From NCBI RefSeq assembly GCF_018588885.1, contig NZ_JAFFIW010000007.1, positions 62,001 through 126,000 on the forward strand: DNA of 64,000 nucleotides, in the 5' to 3' direction. A program made the translations under genes and the position numbers. This stretch comes from Mesorhizobium sp. dw_380 (GTDB lineage: Bacteria; Pseudomonadota; Alphaproteobacteria; Rhizobiales; Rhizobiaceae). Each line of letters opens with the position of its first letter. The stretch's first letter is position 1. Under the pieces are notes generated by a model. It ran no database searches. It saw nothing but the letters and a program-made list of their open reading frames with translations, and was not told the DNA's origin. Shown here piece after piece: positions 17,799 through 26,354 of this stretch.

Positions 17799-18703
17799 CT
17801 TTCCCTCACGCCGAAAAGGCCGATCGGCCGCACGAACAGCACCGCCATCAGGATGATGAACGAGACGGCGGCGCGCCATTCGGCGCCGATCAACTGAACC
17901 GCGCCAGCCTCGGCGAGACCGATGATCAGGCCGCCGAGCACCGCGCCCGGGATGCTGCCGATGCCGCCGAGGATGGCGGCGGCGAACATCGGCAGCAGCA
18001 TGTCGAAGCCCATGAAGGGGCGGACCTGCACCAGAATGCCGATCATCACGCCGGCCACGCAGGCCAGCGCGCCGCCGATGACCCAGGTGACGCGTACCAC
18101 GCTGGCGACGTCGATGCCGACGATACGCGCCAATGCAGCGTTCTGGCTCAAGGCCTGCATGGAGCGTCCGGTCTGTGTGCGCGTCATCAACAGATGCACG
18201 CCGAGCACGAGCACCGCGGTCAGCAGCAAGAGCGCGATCTGGTCGGGCGTGATGCGGATGCCGAAGCCGACCGGCATGGCTATCTGGATCGCCCGGCTGA
18301 AATAGGTCGGGCGCGAGCTGAAGGTGAACTCGAGCAGGCTTCGGAGCGCCATCGAGGCGCCGAAGCTCGCCATCACCACGATGATCGCCTGGCCTTGTGA
18401 GCGCAGTCGCGAAAACAGCACCTTGTCGAGCAGCAGCGCCAAGAGGGCGGTGAAGGCCATGCCGACGATCAGCGCGACCAGGAGCGGCCAGCCGAAGGAC
18501 AGCGGTGCGATCGGCGCCACCTTGCCGACCATCGCGCCGATGGCGCTGACGACGGCGAGCGTCGCATAGGTGCCCCATGCCATGAAGTCGCCATGGGCAA
18601 AATTCGAGAAGCGCAGGATTGAATAGGTGAGGGTCACGCCGATGGCGCCGAGGCCGATCATCGAGCCGGTCAGCAACCCGTCAACGACAAATTGCAGGCT
18701 CAT
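17795..18703 (-). CDS. Branched-chain amino acid-type ABC permease (LivH-like)
   Basis: A 302-residue inner-membrane permease of the LivH group, with the N-terminal ITLTYSILRFSNFAHGDFMAWG-like segment (here VTLTYSILRFSNFAHGDFM), a coupling loop in RSMQALSQNAALARIVGI, and the closing LFGVRE. The ATG at 18703 overlaps the ATPase stop by 4 bp. The longer upstream frame to 18793 lies inside the ATPase gene and is rejected. It forms the membrane pore with the LivM-like partner. Confidence 0.93.
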   Translation of the reverse strand: MSLQFVVDGLLTGSMIGLGAIGVTLTYSILRFSNFAHGDFMAWGTYATLAVVSAIGAMVGKVAPIAPLSFGWPLLVALIVGMAFTALLALLLDKVLFSRLRSQGQAIIVVMASFGASMALRSLLEFTFSSRPTYFSRAIQIAMPVGFGIRITPDQIALLLLTAVLVLGVHLLMTRTQTGRSMQALSQNAALARIVGIDVASVVRVTWVIGGALACVAGVMIGILVQVRPFMGFDMLLPMFAAAILGGIGSIPGAVLGGLIIGLAEAGAVQLIGAEWRAAVSFIILMAVLFVRPIGLFGVRER

Positions 18704-19467
18704 GCCGCGCCTCCCTTGCCTGCGTGCGACGACTTTTCCGCGTTGAGCGGTCGCTGGCCGAGATAGAGCTCGGCGACGACCGGGTCGTTCCACAATTCGG
18801 AGGCGATGCCCTCGTGCCGGTCCTTGCCCTCGACCAGCACATAGGCGCGGTCACCGATGGCCAGTGCCGCCTTGGCGTTCTGCTCGACCAAAAGGATGGT
18901 GACGCCGGACTTGCGGATGCCGGCCAGCATCTCGAACACCATCGAGACGAATTTCGGCGACAGGCCGGCCGATGGTTCGTCCAACACCAGCACCTTTGGG
19001 TGGACGATCAGCGCCCGCGCGACCGCAAGCATCTGCCGCTGTCCGCCCGACAGGTTGCCGGCGGCGGTGCGCCGCTGGCGGACGAGGTCGGGGAAGGCAG
19101 CATACATCTCCTCGATGCGGCCAGGGATTTCACGCCGCTCGAGGATGCCGCAGGCAACCCTGAGATTGTCCTCGACCGACATCAGCGGAAAGATGTTTTC
19201 GGTCTGCGGCACGAAGGCGAGCCCAAGCCGCACCATGGTGTGGGCGGGCGCGGCGGTGATGTCCTTGCCGTCCAGGAACACCGTGCCGCCGGTGATCGGG
19301 ACAAGGCCGGCGATCGCCTTGATGAAGCTCGATTTGCCGGCACCGTTGGGACCAAGCACGACGACGATCTCGCCCTTGCTGACGGTGATCGACGCGCCGC
19401 GCACGATCGGCACGCCGGGCTCATAGCCAGCTTCGAGTTTGCGGACGTCGAGGACGATCTCATTCAT
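18700..19467 (-). CDS. ABC transporter ATP-binding protein (LivF-like)
   Basis: A 255-residue ATPase with Walker A GPNGAGKSSF, signature NLSGGQRQMLAVARAL, Walker B VLVLDEPSAGLSP and H-loop area LLVEQNAKAAL. This is the usual LivF layout. Its start overlaps the LivG-like stop by 4 bp. It works as a heterodimer with the LivG-like ATPase at the cytoplasmic face of the permease pair. Confidence 0.94.
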   Translation of the reverse strand: MNEIVLDVRKLEAGYEPGVPIVRGASITVSKGEIVVVLGPNGAGKSSFIKAIAGLVPITGGTVFLDGKDITAAPAHTMVRLGLAFVPQTENIFPLMSVEDNLRVACGILERREIPGRIEEMYAAFPDLVRQRRTAAGNLSGGQRQMLAVARALIVHPKVLVLDEPSAGLSPKFVSMVFEMLAGIRKSGVTILLVEQNAKAALAIGDRAYVLVEGKDRHEGIASELWNDPVVAELYLGQRPLNAEKSSHAGKGGAA

Positions 19468-20264
19468 GCGGCGCCTCCGAGATAGGCCTCGATGACGCGC
19501 GGATCGCGGGCAACCTCTTCCGCCGTGCCTTCGCTCAGCAACTGGCCGCTCGCCATGACCAGGACGCGGTGGCAGAGCCGCGTCACCATGTCGATGTTGT
19601 GCTCGATCAAAAGGAAGGTGATGCCGCGCGCGTTGATGTCGCGGATGCGGTCGATGATGACTTCGAGCAGCGTCGCATTGACGCCCGCCGCCGGCTCGTC
19701 GAGCAGGATGATCGCCGGGTCGGCCATCATGACGCGGGCAAGTTCCAGCAGCTTGCGCTGGCCGCCGGAAAGCACGCGCGCGGGCTCATGCGCGAGGTGG
19801 GTGAGGGTGACGAGCTCCAGCAGGTCGAGCGCCTTCGTTCTGGAGGCTCTTTCCTGCGCCGCCACCCGCCAGGGCGTGACGAAGTTGGCGAGCAGCTTTT
19901 CGCCGGCCTGGCCCTGCGCGGCCAGCATTATGTTTTCGATCAGCGTCAGATTGGGCAGTGGCCGGGGAATCTGGAAGGTGCGGCCGAGACCTCGACCAAT
20001 GCGCAGATGAGCGGCTTCACCGGAGACACGCGTGCCGTTGAGGAAGATATCGCCGCTGGTCGGCAATATGCTGCCGGCGAGCAGATCGAACATCGTCGTC
20101 TTGCCGGCGCCGTTCGGGCCGATCAGGCCGAGGATTTCGCCCGCGTTGACGTCGAACGAGACATCGTTGACGGCGACGAGGCCGCCGAACCGCCTGACGA
20201 CGTTGCTTGCCGTCAGGACCGGCGCCCGGGTCTCCTGCCCTTGCCGTTCCGCTGCCTCGCTCAT
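19464..20264 (-). CDS. ABC transporter ATP-binding protein (LivG-like)
   Basis: A 266-residue ATPase: Walker [17 protein letters not shown], signature [17 protein letters not shown], Walker [13 protein letters not shown], and [12 protein letters not shown] LivG-type extension between Walker A and the signature contains [17 protein letters not shown] at 20264 has an AGAGGG ribosome site. The upstream frame to 20441 crosses the divergent promoter and is rejected. It is the first gene of the transporter operon, divergent from the GntR gene at 20389 across a shared operator. Confidence 0.93.
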   Translation of the reverse strand: MSEAAERQGQETRAPVLTASNVVRRFGGLVAVNDVSFDVNAGEILGLIGPNGAGKTTMFDLLAGSILPTSGDIFLNGTRVSGEAAHLRIGRGLGRTFQIPRPLPNLTLIENIMLAAQGQAGEKLLANFVTPWRVAAQERASRTKALDLLELVTLTHLAHEPARVLSGGQRKLLELARVMMADPAIILLDEPAAGVNATLLEVIIDRIRDINARGITFLLIEHNIDMVTRLCHRVLVMASGQLLSEGTAEEVARDPRVIEAYLGGAA

Positions 20265-20312
20265 CAAACCCTCTGGCCGAAGACGATCGTCGCCGTCTCC
20301 TGATTTTTGATT

Positions 20313-20336
20313 TGTGATCACACTTGCTTTGATCAC
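20313..20336. promoter_or_regulatory. Divergent GntR operator with repeated GATCAC cores
   Basis: TGTGATCACA at 20313-20322 is a perfect 10-bp palindrome. A second GATCAC core sits 15 bp on, at 20331-20336. The pair lies between the divergently transcribed livG-like gene (start 20264) and the GntR gene (start 20389). It is a strong candidate operator through which that GntR protein controls both operons. Confidence 0.55.
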
Positions 20337-20388
20337 GCTATTCGGCTTTAATTTCATTCGCAAGCCGAAAACGGGGCAAACGCCGGTC

Positions 20389-21123
20389 ATGCAGAAGGCT
20401 GCCATCGAAAAGAACAACGAGACGATCGCAGCCCAGCTCACGCCGGTCGGCCGCGAGACCGTGCAGGATCGCGTTTATTCCGAGTTGCGCCGGGCGCTGA
20501 TCGGCGGGCTTTTCGAGCCGAACCAGGTTCTGACGATCCGCGGTCTTGCCGATGCGCTGGTCACGTCGACCATGCCGGTGCGCGAAGCGCTCGGGCGGCT
20601 GATCACGGAAAAGGCGCTGGAGGCGCTTCCCAACCGCTCGGTGCGCGTGCCGCCGATCACGCTGGAGCGTATCGACGACCTTCTGCGCGCAAGGTCGCTC
20701 ATCGAAGGCGAAGCGATCGCACTTGCCGCCACGCGCATGAGCCCGCGCCAGATCGCTTCGATTGAAGCCATGCTCGGCGAGTGGGACGAGATGCGGGCAC
20801 TGAAGCACAAGAAGGATATCGACCGCGAAGCGACGCTCAACCAGAGCTTCCATTTCGAGATCTACCGCTGCTGCGGCTCGGCTGTGCTGATCCCAATGAT
20901 CGAAAGCCTCTGGCTGCAATCGGGACCCTGCATACGCGTCGCCATCTACGCCTTTTCCGACGCCGGCGAGGTCGACACCGCGCACTATCACCGCCGCATC
21001 GTCGCGGCCCTCGCCAAACAGGACGCGCAGGCGGCGCGCGAAGCGCTGGTCGCCGATATCAGCCGGCCTTTTGCTTTCCTGCGCGACAAGCTTCGATCCG
21101 CCGCCACGAAAGACCCGACATGA
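20389..21123 (+). CDS. GntR family (FCD) transcriptional regulator
   Basis: A 244-residue GntR regulator with winged HTH (IRGLADALVTSTMPVREALGRLITEKALEALPNR) at about residues 35-95 and an FCD domain (FHFEIYRCCGS, HYHRRIVAAL) behind it. ATG at 20389 is chosen because the alternative GTG at 20314 lies inside the operator and adds a non-conserved hydrophobic lead. It is the first gene of a plus-strand operon and overlaps the next start by 4 bp. It probably controls both divergent operons. Confidence 0.88.
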   Translation: MQKAAIEKNNETIAAQLTPVGRETVQDRVYSELRRALIGGLFEPNQVLTIRGLADALVTSTMPVREALGRLITEKALEALPNRSVRVPPITLERIDDLLRARSLIEGEAIALAATRMSPRQIASIEAMLGEWDEMRALKHKKDIDREATLNQSFHFEIYRCCGSAVLIPMIESLWLQSGPCIRVAIYAFSDAGEVDTAHYHRRIVAALAKQDAQAAREALVADISRPFAFLRDKLRSAATKDPT

Positions 21124-21617
21124 ACAAGCCAGCCATAGGGATTACCGAGCCGCGCTCGAAGCTGTCTGTGACGGCGCTGTTGCTGCCCGAAAAAGCGCCG
21201 GAAAACGCTGCCTTTCTCCAGACGTACCTCGCCTCGCCGCGCGTCGTCCCGGGTATCCATGCGATGTGGACGGGACCTGAGGTTTCCTGCCCGGTTCCAT
21301 CAGCCGATCTCGAAGGCCAGGCCTATGCCAGCCCCTTGCCGGCGGAGAACGCGACGCTGACGCCGCAACCGGGCGACATCGTGCTCTCCTATGTGCCGCC
21401 GCGCATGTGGGGCGGCAATCCCAATGCGATCTTCGACATCGGCTTGTTCTACGGTCAGGGCGCGCGTCTTTTGTTCCCGATCGGCTGGCTCGCCGGCAGC
21501 GTGGTGGCGCAGGTGCTGGCCGGCGAGCGTGATCAGTTCGCCGCCGCATGCGGCATCATCCGGCGCAACGGCGCCTGCGACATCACCTTCAGCCTGGTGG
21601 AGGCCTCGAATGGCTGA
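21120..21617 (+). CDS. DUF3830-like (cyclophilin-like fold) protein
   Basis: A 165-residue protein. The C-terminal two thirds read like DUF3830, a small cyclophilin-like beta-barrel family (PQPGDIVLSYVPPRMWGGNPNAIFDIGLFYGQGARLLFPIGWLAGSVVAQV). The N-terminal part has APENAAFLQTYLASPR. ATG overlaps the GntR stop (ATGA) and the stop overlaps the next gene. DUF3830 genes often occur in operons for amine or hydantoin-like catabolism, but no activity is assigned. The family call comes from recall of the pattern and would need a profile search. Confidence 0.65.
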   Translation: MNKPAIGITEPRSKLSVTALLLPEKAPENAAFLQTYLASPRVVPGIHAMWTGPEVSCPVPSADLEGQAYASPLPAENATLTPQPGDIVLSYVPPRMWGGNPNAIFDIGLFYGQGARLLFPIGWLAGSVVAQVLAGERDQFAAACGIIRRNGACDITFSLVEASNG

Positions 21618-21963
21618 CGACAGCTTCGAACTCTTCGATCTTCGCGTCGAGGCGGTCATTCCCGAGGGCAAGCCGATCTATTGTGGCGCCAAGGCAGGCG
21701 ATTATTTTGAACTCAAGGGCGAGATGCTGTCGATGCCGGCGGGCCAGGGGTTTTCGATCTACTCGCTCGCCGCGGTGTTGCCGTTTCTCGCGGCAAAGCA
21801 GCGTCCAACCCACCCGAACGACTGGATGACCTCGGACGCCGAGATCGCCTGTCCCGACCCCAATTGCGGCAGCCGGCTGCGGATCGTCAGGCTGGCCAAG
21901 CGGCGGTTCAGCCATGCCGAAACCACGGCGGTCCCGTTGCCGAAGGAGAATGACCTGACATGA
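21610..21963 (+). CDS. TIGR04076 family small protein
   Basis: A 117-residue protein matching the TIGR04076 pattern: VEAVIPEGKPIYCGAKAGDYFEL, then GFSIYSLAAVLPFLAAKQR, DWMTSDAEIACPDPNC and a closing RIVRL strand. The family is small, cytoplasmic and uncharacterised. Here it is translationally coupled to the DUF3830-like gene (8-bp overlap) and to the aldo/keto reductase (4-bp overlap), so it probably serves the same pathway. Function is unknown. Confidence 0.7.
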   Translation: MADDSFELFDLRVEAVIPEGKPIYCGAKAGDYFELKGEMLSMPAGQGFSIYSLAAVLPFLAAKQRPTHPNDWMTSDAEIACPDPNCGSRLRIVRLAKRRFSHAETTAVPLPKENDLT

Positions 21964-23015
21964 CCGCCAAGACCTTCGAACTCGGCCCCGGCTACACCAT
22001 CTCGCGCGTCATTCGCGGCGGCTGGCAGCTCGCCGGCGGACACGGCGCCATCGACCGCAGCCAAGCGGTGGCCGATCTGATCGCCACCTTCGATGCCGGC
22101 ATCTGGACCTATGATTGCGCCGACATCTACACGGGTGTCGAGGAGTTGATCGGTGCCGCGCGCCTGCGGCTGGCCAGCGAGCGCGGCCTCGACGCCGCCG
22201 CCAGGATGAAGGTGCACACCAAGCTGGTGCCCGACCTCGAACGGCTGGCCAGCATCAGCCGCGACTACATCAGGGGCATCGTCGACCAGTCGCTGCGGCG
22301 GCTGAAGACCGAACGGCTCGATCTCGTGCAGTTCCATTGGTGGGACTATGACCAGCCTCGCTATGTCGAGGCGATGGGCTGGCTCAACGAACTTCGGCTC
22401 GAAGGCAAGCTGCGCAATCTCGGCACCACCAATTTCGACACGCCGAGGCTGGCCGAAATCCTGGCGGCCGGCATCCCGCTGGTCAGCCAGCAGTTGCAAT
22501 ATTCCGTGCTCGACCAGCGGCCGGGCAACAGCCTTGCGGGCCTCGCCGCGAAAAACGGCGTCAGCTTCCTCTGTTATGGTTCGGTGGCCGGCGGCTTCCT
22601 CAGCGACAAATGGCTTGGCATGGCCGAGCCCGCCACGCCGCTCGAAAACCGCTCGCTGGTCAAATACAAGCTGATCATCGACGACTTCGGCGGCTGGGAC
22701 CTGTTCCAGCAGCTGCTTCGAGCCCTGAAAGCCGTTGGCGACCGCCATGGCGTCGACATCGCCACCATCGCCAGCGCCTGGGTGCTGGAGCAGCCGCAAG
22801 TGGCGGCCGTCATTGTCGGCGCCCGCAATCAGGCGCATGCGCTCGCCAACGCCAAAATCATGGATGTGGAACTGGATGCCGACGACCGCGCAAGCATCGC
22901 TGCCGTGATCGCGCAAAGCCGGGGCCCCTTGGGCGACGTCTACACGCTGGAGCGCGACCGCCATGGCCGCCACGGGTCGATCATGCACTACAATCTGAAC
23001 GCGGGCCGCACATGA
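21960..23015 (+). CDS. Aldo/keto reductase
   Basis: A 351-residue aldo/keto reductase TIM barrel with the expected tetrad: Asp and Tyr in YDCADIYTGVEEL, Lys in MKVHTKLVP, and His in LDLVQFHWWDY. The NADPH-site region near the end reads VAAVIVGARNQAHALANAK. It reduces or oxidises a carbonyl/alcohol with NADP(H). The position in a GntR-controlled operon with DUF3830, TIGR04076 and a solute-binding protein suggests it handles an aldehyde produced by the FAD amine oxidase of the divergent operon. Confidence 0.9.
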   Translation: MTAKTFELGPGYTISRVIRGGWQLAGGHGAIDRSQAVADLIATFDAGIWTYDCADIYTGVEELIGAARLRLASERGLDAAARMKVHTKLVPDLERLASISRDYIRGIVDQSLRRLKTERLDLVQFHWWDYDQPRYVEAMGWLNELRLEGKLRNLGTTNFDTPRLAEILAAGIPLVSQQLQYSVLDQRPGNSLAGLAAKNGVSFLCYGSVAGGFLSDKWLGMAEPATPLENRSLVKYKLIIDDFGGWDLFQQLLRALKAVGDRHGVDIATIASAWVLEQPQVAAVIVGARNQAHALANAKIMDVELDADDRASIAAVIAQSRGPLGDVYTLERDRHGRHGSIMHYNLNAGRT

Positions 23016-23440
23016 GCGCCACCGACACGACGCTGTTTGCAAAGGCCAGCGCCGAGGTCGTCGACCTGCATCGCTTCTTCGTCGACTGGTTCGTCGAAGC
23101 GGACGACACGGTGGACTTCGCCCGTTTCGAGCGCGCTATGGGTGACGGGTTCAGCATGGTCGCGCCGGACGGCAAGGTGCTCGATCGCGAAGCGGTCGTC
23201 GATCACGTGCGCTCGAGCCGCGCCACTTGCGACGATGGCTTTGCCATTTCGATCGAGGATATCAGGCCGGGCTGGCAAAGCGCCGATACGATCGTCGTCT
23301 TCTACGTCGAGGCGCAGCTGCGCGCGGGCAAGCGCAGCCGCCGCCAATCGAGTGCCGTCTTCACCACCAGTTCATCGGCGCCCAATGGCGTCGAATGGCG
23401 ACATCTGCATGAAACCTGGCTGCAGGTGCCGGAACGTTGA
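23012..23440 (+). CDS. NTF2-like (DUF4440-type) protein
   Basis: A 142-residue protein with the NTF2/SnoaL-like layout: an N-terminal helix pair, FERAMGDGFSMVAPDGKVLDREAVVDHV, then beta strands ending in EWRHLHETWLQV. These small cone-shaped proteins bind or act on hydrophobic ligands, and many lack known enzyme activity. Its start overlaps the reductase stop by 4 bp. Its role in the operon is unknown. Confidence 0.75.
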   Translation: MSATDTTLFAKASAEVVDLHRFFVDWFVEADDTVDFARFERAMGDGFSMVAPDGKVLDREAVVDHVRSSRATCDDGFAISIEDIRPGWQSADTIVVFYVEAQLRAGKRSRRQSSAVFTTSSSAPNGVEWRHLHETWLQVPER

Positions 23441-23489
23441 ACAGGCTCCAGAGATTAAATTAGAGTCGAGTAACGAAAGGGGAACAACA

Positions 23490-24749
23490 ATGACAAAGAC
23501 GATACTCCAACTCACCACAGCGCTCGCCCTCGTGACGATGGCCGGTGCCGCACAGGCCGCGGATTGCAAGATCACCGTCGGCCTCGTCATGGAGTTGACC
23601 GGACCTGCCGGCGAATACGGCCAGGCCGGCGCCAAGTCGGTCGAAATGGCCTTCCGCGACATCAATGCCGCCGGCGGCGTGCGCGGTTGCGATCTGGCGA
23701 CCGCCACCCGCGACAGCCAGAGCCAGGGCAACATCGCCGTCGATGCCGCGACCCAGCTAGTTCAGGTCAAGAAAGTGCCTGTGATCATCGGCGGCATCAT
23801 CTCTTCGGTGTCGATTCCGATCCTGACCTCGGTCACGGCACCGGCCAAGATCGTCCAGGTCTCGCCGGCATCGTCGTCGCCGACGCTGACGGCGCTCGGC
23901 CGCGACGGCAAGACCAACGGCATCTTCTTCCGCACCATCACCTCGGATGCGCTGCAGGGCGTCGCCGCCGCCAAATACGCCATCGACAAGGGCTTCAAGA
24001 AGCTGTCGATCATCCATGTCAACAACGACTTCGGCGTCAACATGGTGGCCGAATTCTCGCGCGCCTACAAAGCGCTCGGCGGCACCATCGTCTCCGACAC
24101 ACCCTACAACGAGAAGCAGTCGAGCTACGCCTCGGAAGTCACGGCGGCGATGTCAGGCGAACCGGACGGGCTCTACCTCGTCAGCACGCCGGTCGATGGC
24201 GCAACGGTTGCCCGCACCTGGATTTCGCAGGGCGGCGTGCAGAAATTCCTGCTCAATGACGGCATGAACAGTCCCGACTTCATCGAGTCGGTCGGCGCCG
24301 ACTATCTCAAGGACGCCTATGGCACCTCGTCCGGCACCAGCCCGACAGCATCGACCGACTACTTCATGAAGAACTACAAGGAATTCTCCGGCATCGAACC
24401 GTCGAACCCGGCGGCAGACCGTTCCTATGATGCCGGCGCCATCGTCGGCTTGGCCATCGCCATTGCCGGCTCCGAGGATCCGGCCAAGATCAAGGACGCC
24501 ATGTATAAGGCCGTCGATCCTGCCGGCACGCCGATCTTTGCCGGCAAGGACGAATTCGCCAAGGCGCTCGGCCTGATCAAGGACGGCAAGCCGATCCGCT
24601 ATGAGGGTGTCATCGGTCCGGTCGCCTTCGACAAATTTGGCGACATCACCGGCCCGTTCCGGTTGTGGAAGATCGTCGACGGCAAGGTGACCACCGATGG
24701 CGAAATGACCACCGACGACGTCAACGCGCTGCAGGCCAAGCTTCAGTAG
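23490..24749 (+). CDS. LivK-like ABC transporter substrate-binding protein
   Basis: A 419-residue periplasmic type I binding protein. The signal peptide is about residues 1-23 (cleavage after TMAGAAQA). The mature start is ADCKITVGLVMELTGPAGEYGQAG with the LivK-type ligand loop, and later SPASSSPTLTALGRDGKTNGIFFRT. AAAGGGGAAC precedes ATG 23490. It is the missing binding protein for the LivGFHM-like transporter encoded on the other strand (16815-20264). Ligand class: probably an amine or amino acid derivative given the adjoining oxidase. Confidence 0.92.
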   Translation: MTKTILQLTTALALVTMAGAAQAADCKITVGLVMELTGPAGEYGQAGAKSVEMAFRDINAAGGVRGCDLATATRDSQSQGNIAVDAATQLVQVKKVPVIIGGIISSVSIPILTSVTAPAKIVQVSPASSSPTLTALGRDGKTNGIFFRTITSDALQGVAAAKYAIDKGFKKLSIIHVNNDFGVNMVAEFSRAYKALGGTIVSDTPYNEKQSSYASEVTAAMSGEPDGLYLVSTPVDGATVARTWISQGGVQKFLLNDGMNSPDFIESVGADYLKDAYGTSSGTSPTASTDYFMKNYKEFSGIEPSNPAADRSYDAGAIVGLAIAIAGSEDPAKIKDAMYKAVDPAGTPIFAGKDEFAKALGLIKDGKPIRYEGVIGPVAFDKFGDITGPFRLWKIVDGKVTTDGEMTTDDVNALQAKLQ

Positions 24750-24764
24750 ATTTGGCACAGGCCT

Positions 24765-24799
24765 CCGGCATCGATCGCGTCTATCGCGATTGATGCCGG
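24765..24799 (+). terminator. Strong intergenic hairpin after the binding-protein gene
   Basis: A 15-bp stem (24765-24779 with 24785-24799, one G-T pair) around the loop TCTAT lies 15 bp after the binding-protein stop. No T-run follows, so it is not a textbook rho-independent terminator. It more likely protects the 3' end of the mRNA or pauses polymerase before the next, separately started gene at 24926. Confidence 0.55.
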
Positions 24800-24925
24800 T
24801 GTCGCTTGAGGCAGGCCAAAAACGCTTGCAGGGCACGCGATCACGAATAGGATCGGCCGGCGGCAATCGGAGGGAATGGCGAGCGTGTCGGACAGAAATA
24901 CCCATCGGGCAGGCGCCTGAGCCCG

Positions 24926-26332
24926 ATGTCGCCTGCAACGCAACGGCTTCTGTCCGCCCTTGGCGATCGGCTGGGCGCGGGCGGCATTCTCGCCGGCTCC
25001 GACGTGGACCAGCGCTATCGTGACGATCCCGACGGCAAGCTTGGCGCGCTGCCCGAAGTGGTGCTGCGTCCGCGCGACACCAAAGGTGTCGCGGCAGCAC
25101 TCGCCGCATGCAACGGCCTCGGCCAGCCGGTCGTCGTCCAGGGCGGCCGCACCGGCCTGGCCGGCGGCGCGCGCGTGCAGCCGGGCGAGATCGTGCTGTC
25201 GCTGGAGCGCATGACCGGCCTTGCCGCTCCGGATCGCCAGGCGGCCAGCATCGTCGCCGAAGCGGGCGCAACGCTGCAGGCGGTGCAGGACGGGGCCGAC
25301 GGCGCCGGCTTGATGTTTGGCGTCGATATCGGCGCGCGCGGCTCGGCAACGGTCGGCGGCAACATCGCCACAAATGCCGGCGGCATCCGCGTGCTGCGCT
25401 ACGGCATGTACCGGGCGCAGGTGTTGGGGGTGGAAGCCGTGCTTGCCGATGGCAACGTGCTGTCCTCGCTCAAGGGCCTGGCCAAGGACAATTCCGGCTA
25501 TGACCTCGGCCAGCTCTTCATCGGCACCGAAGGGACGCTCGGCGTCGTCACCCGCGCCGCGCTCAGGCTGCATGCGAAGCCGGCATCCGAGGTGAACGCC
25601 TTCTGCGCGCTCCCTTCGCTCGATGCGGCGATCGCCTTGCTCGGGCTGCTGCGGCAAAAGCTCGGTCCGTTGTTATCAGCCTATGAGGTGAATTTCGCGC
25701 CGCTCTATGACCTCATGGTTGCCAGTATGGCCATGCCGGCGCCGCTGCCGCCTGGCTCGCCCGTCTACGTGCTGGCTGAAATCCAGGGCAGCGAGCCCGA
25801 GCGCGACGGCGAGCGCTTCGCCGAGGTGCTGATGCAGGCTGTCGAGGACGGCGTCATCGACGATGTGGTCGTCGCGCAGTCGCCGCGCGAATTCCGCGCC
25901 CTGTGGGACGTACGGGAGGACGCCAACCGCGTCCTGTTTTCGATGAAAGGGCTGATCGGCGTCGACATCAGCATTCCCCTGGCGCGCATGGGAACATTCC
26001 TGCGGGAGGCCCACGCCGCCATCCATGCCGCCGATCCCGGCGCCGAGATCTATGTATTCGGCCATCTCGGCGACGGCAATCTGCACTATCAGGTTCGCAC
26101 TGCGGATCCGGCGGTGGCCTACGGCATCATCTATCGCGGCGTGGCGTCGGCGGGCGGTGGCGTTTCGGCCGAGCATGGCATCGGCCTCGACAAGAAAGAG
26201 TGGCTGCATCTGGTCCGCAGCGACGCCGAAATCGCCACGATGCGGCGGCTGAAGACGGCGCTCGATCCGAAGAACATCCTTAATCGAGGACGGGTCTTCG
26301 ATCTCGATCCAACTCCCTTTCCCCGACGATAA
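24926..26332 (+). CDS. FAD-linked 2-hydroxyacid dehydrogenase (GlcD/D-2-HGDH type)
   Basis: A 468-residue flavoprotein. The PCMH-type FAD domain includes VVQGGRTGLAGGARVQPGE and GSATVGGNIATNAGGIRVLRYG. The C-terminal FAD-oxidase domain includes the metal/active-site motif GHLGDGNLHYQV and SAEHGIGLDKKEW. These enzymes oxidise D-lactate, glycolate or D-2-hydroxyglutarate and pass electrons to quinone or ETF. It stands alone between two operons, convergent with the PotABCD-type transporter. It could oxidise a hydroxyacid released by either neighbouring pathway. Confidence 0.9.
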   Translation: MSPATQRLLSALGDRLGAGGILAGSDVDQRYRDDPDGKLGALPEVVLRPRDTKGVAAALAACNGLGQPVVVQGGRTGLAGGARVQPGEIVLSLERMTGLAAPDRQAASIVAEAGATLQAVQDGADGAGLMFGVDIGARGSATVGGNIATNAGGIRVLRYGMYRAQVLGVEAVLADGNVLSSLKGLAKDNSGYDLGQLFIGTEGTLGVVTRAALRLHAKPASEVNAFCALPSLDAAIALLGLLRQKLGPLLSAYEVNFAPLYDLMVASMAMPAPLPPGSPVYVLAEIQGSEPERDGERFAEVLMQAVEDGVIDDVVVAQSPREFRALWDVREDANRVLFSMKGLIGVDISIPLARMGTFLREAHAAIHAADPGAEIYVFGHLGDGNLHYQVRTADPAVAYGIIYRGVASAGGGVSAEHGIGLDKKEWLHLVRSDAEIATMRRLKTALDPKNILNRGRVFDLDPTPFPRR

Positions 26333-26354
26333 GTGGCGGTCTGTAAGGCGGCAC

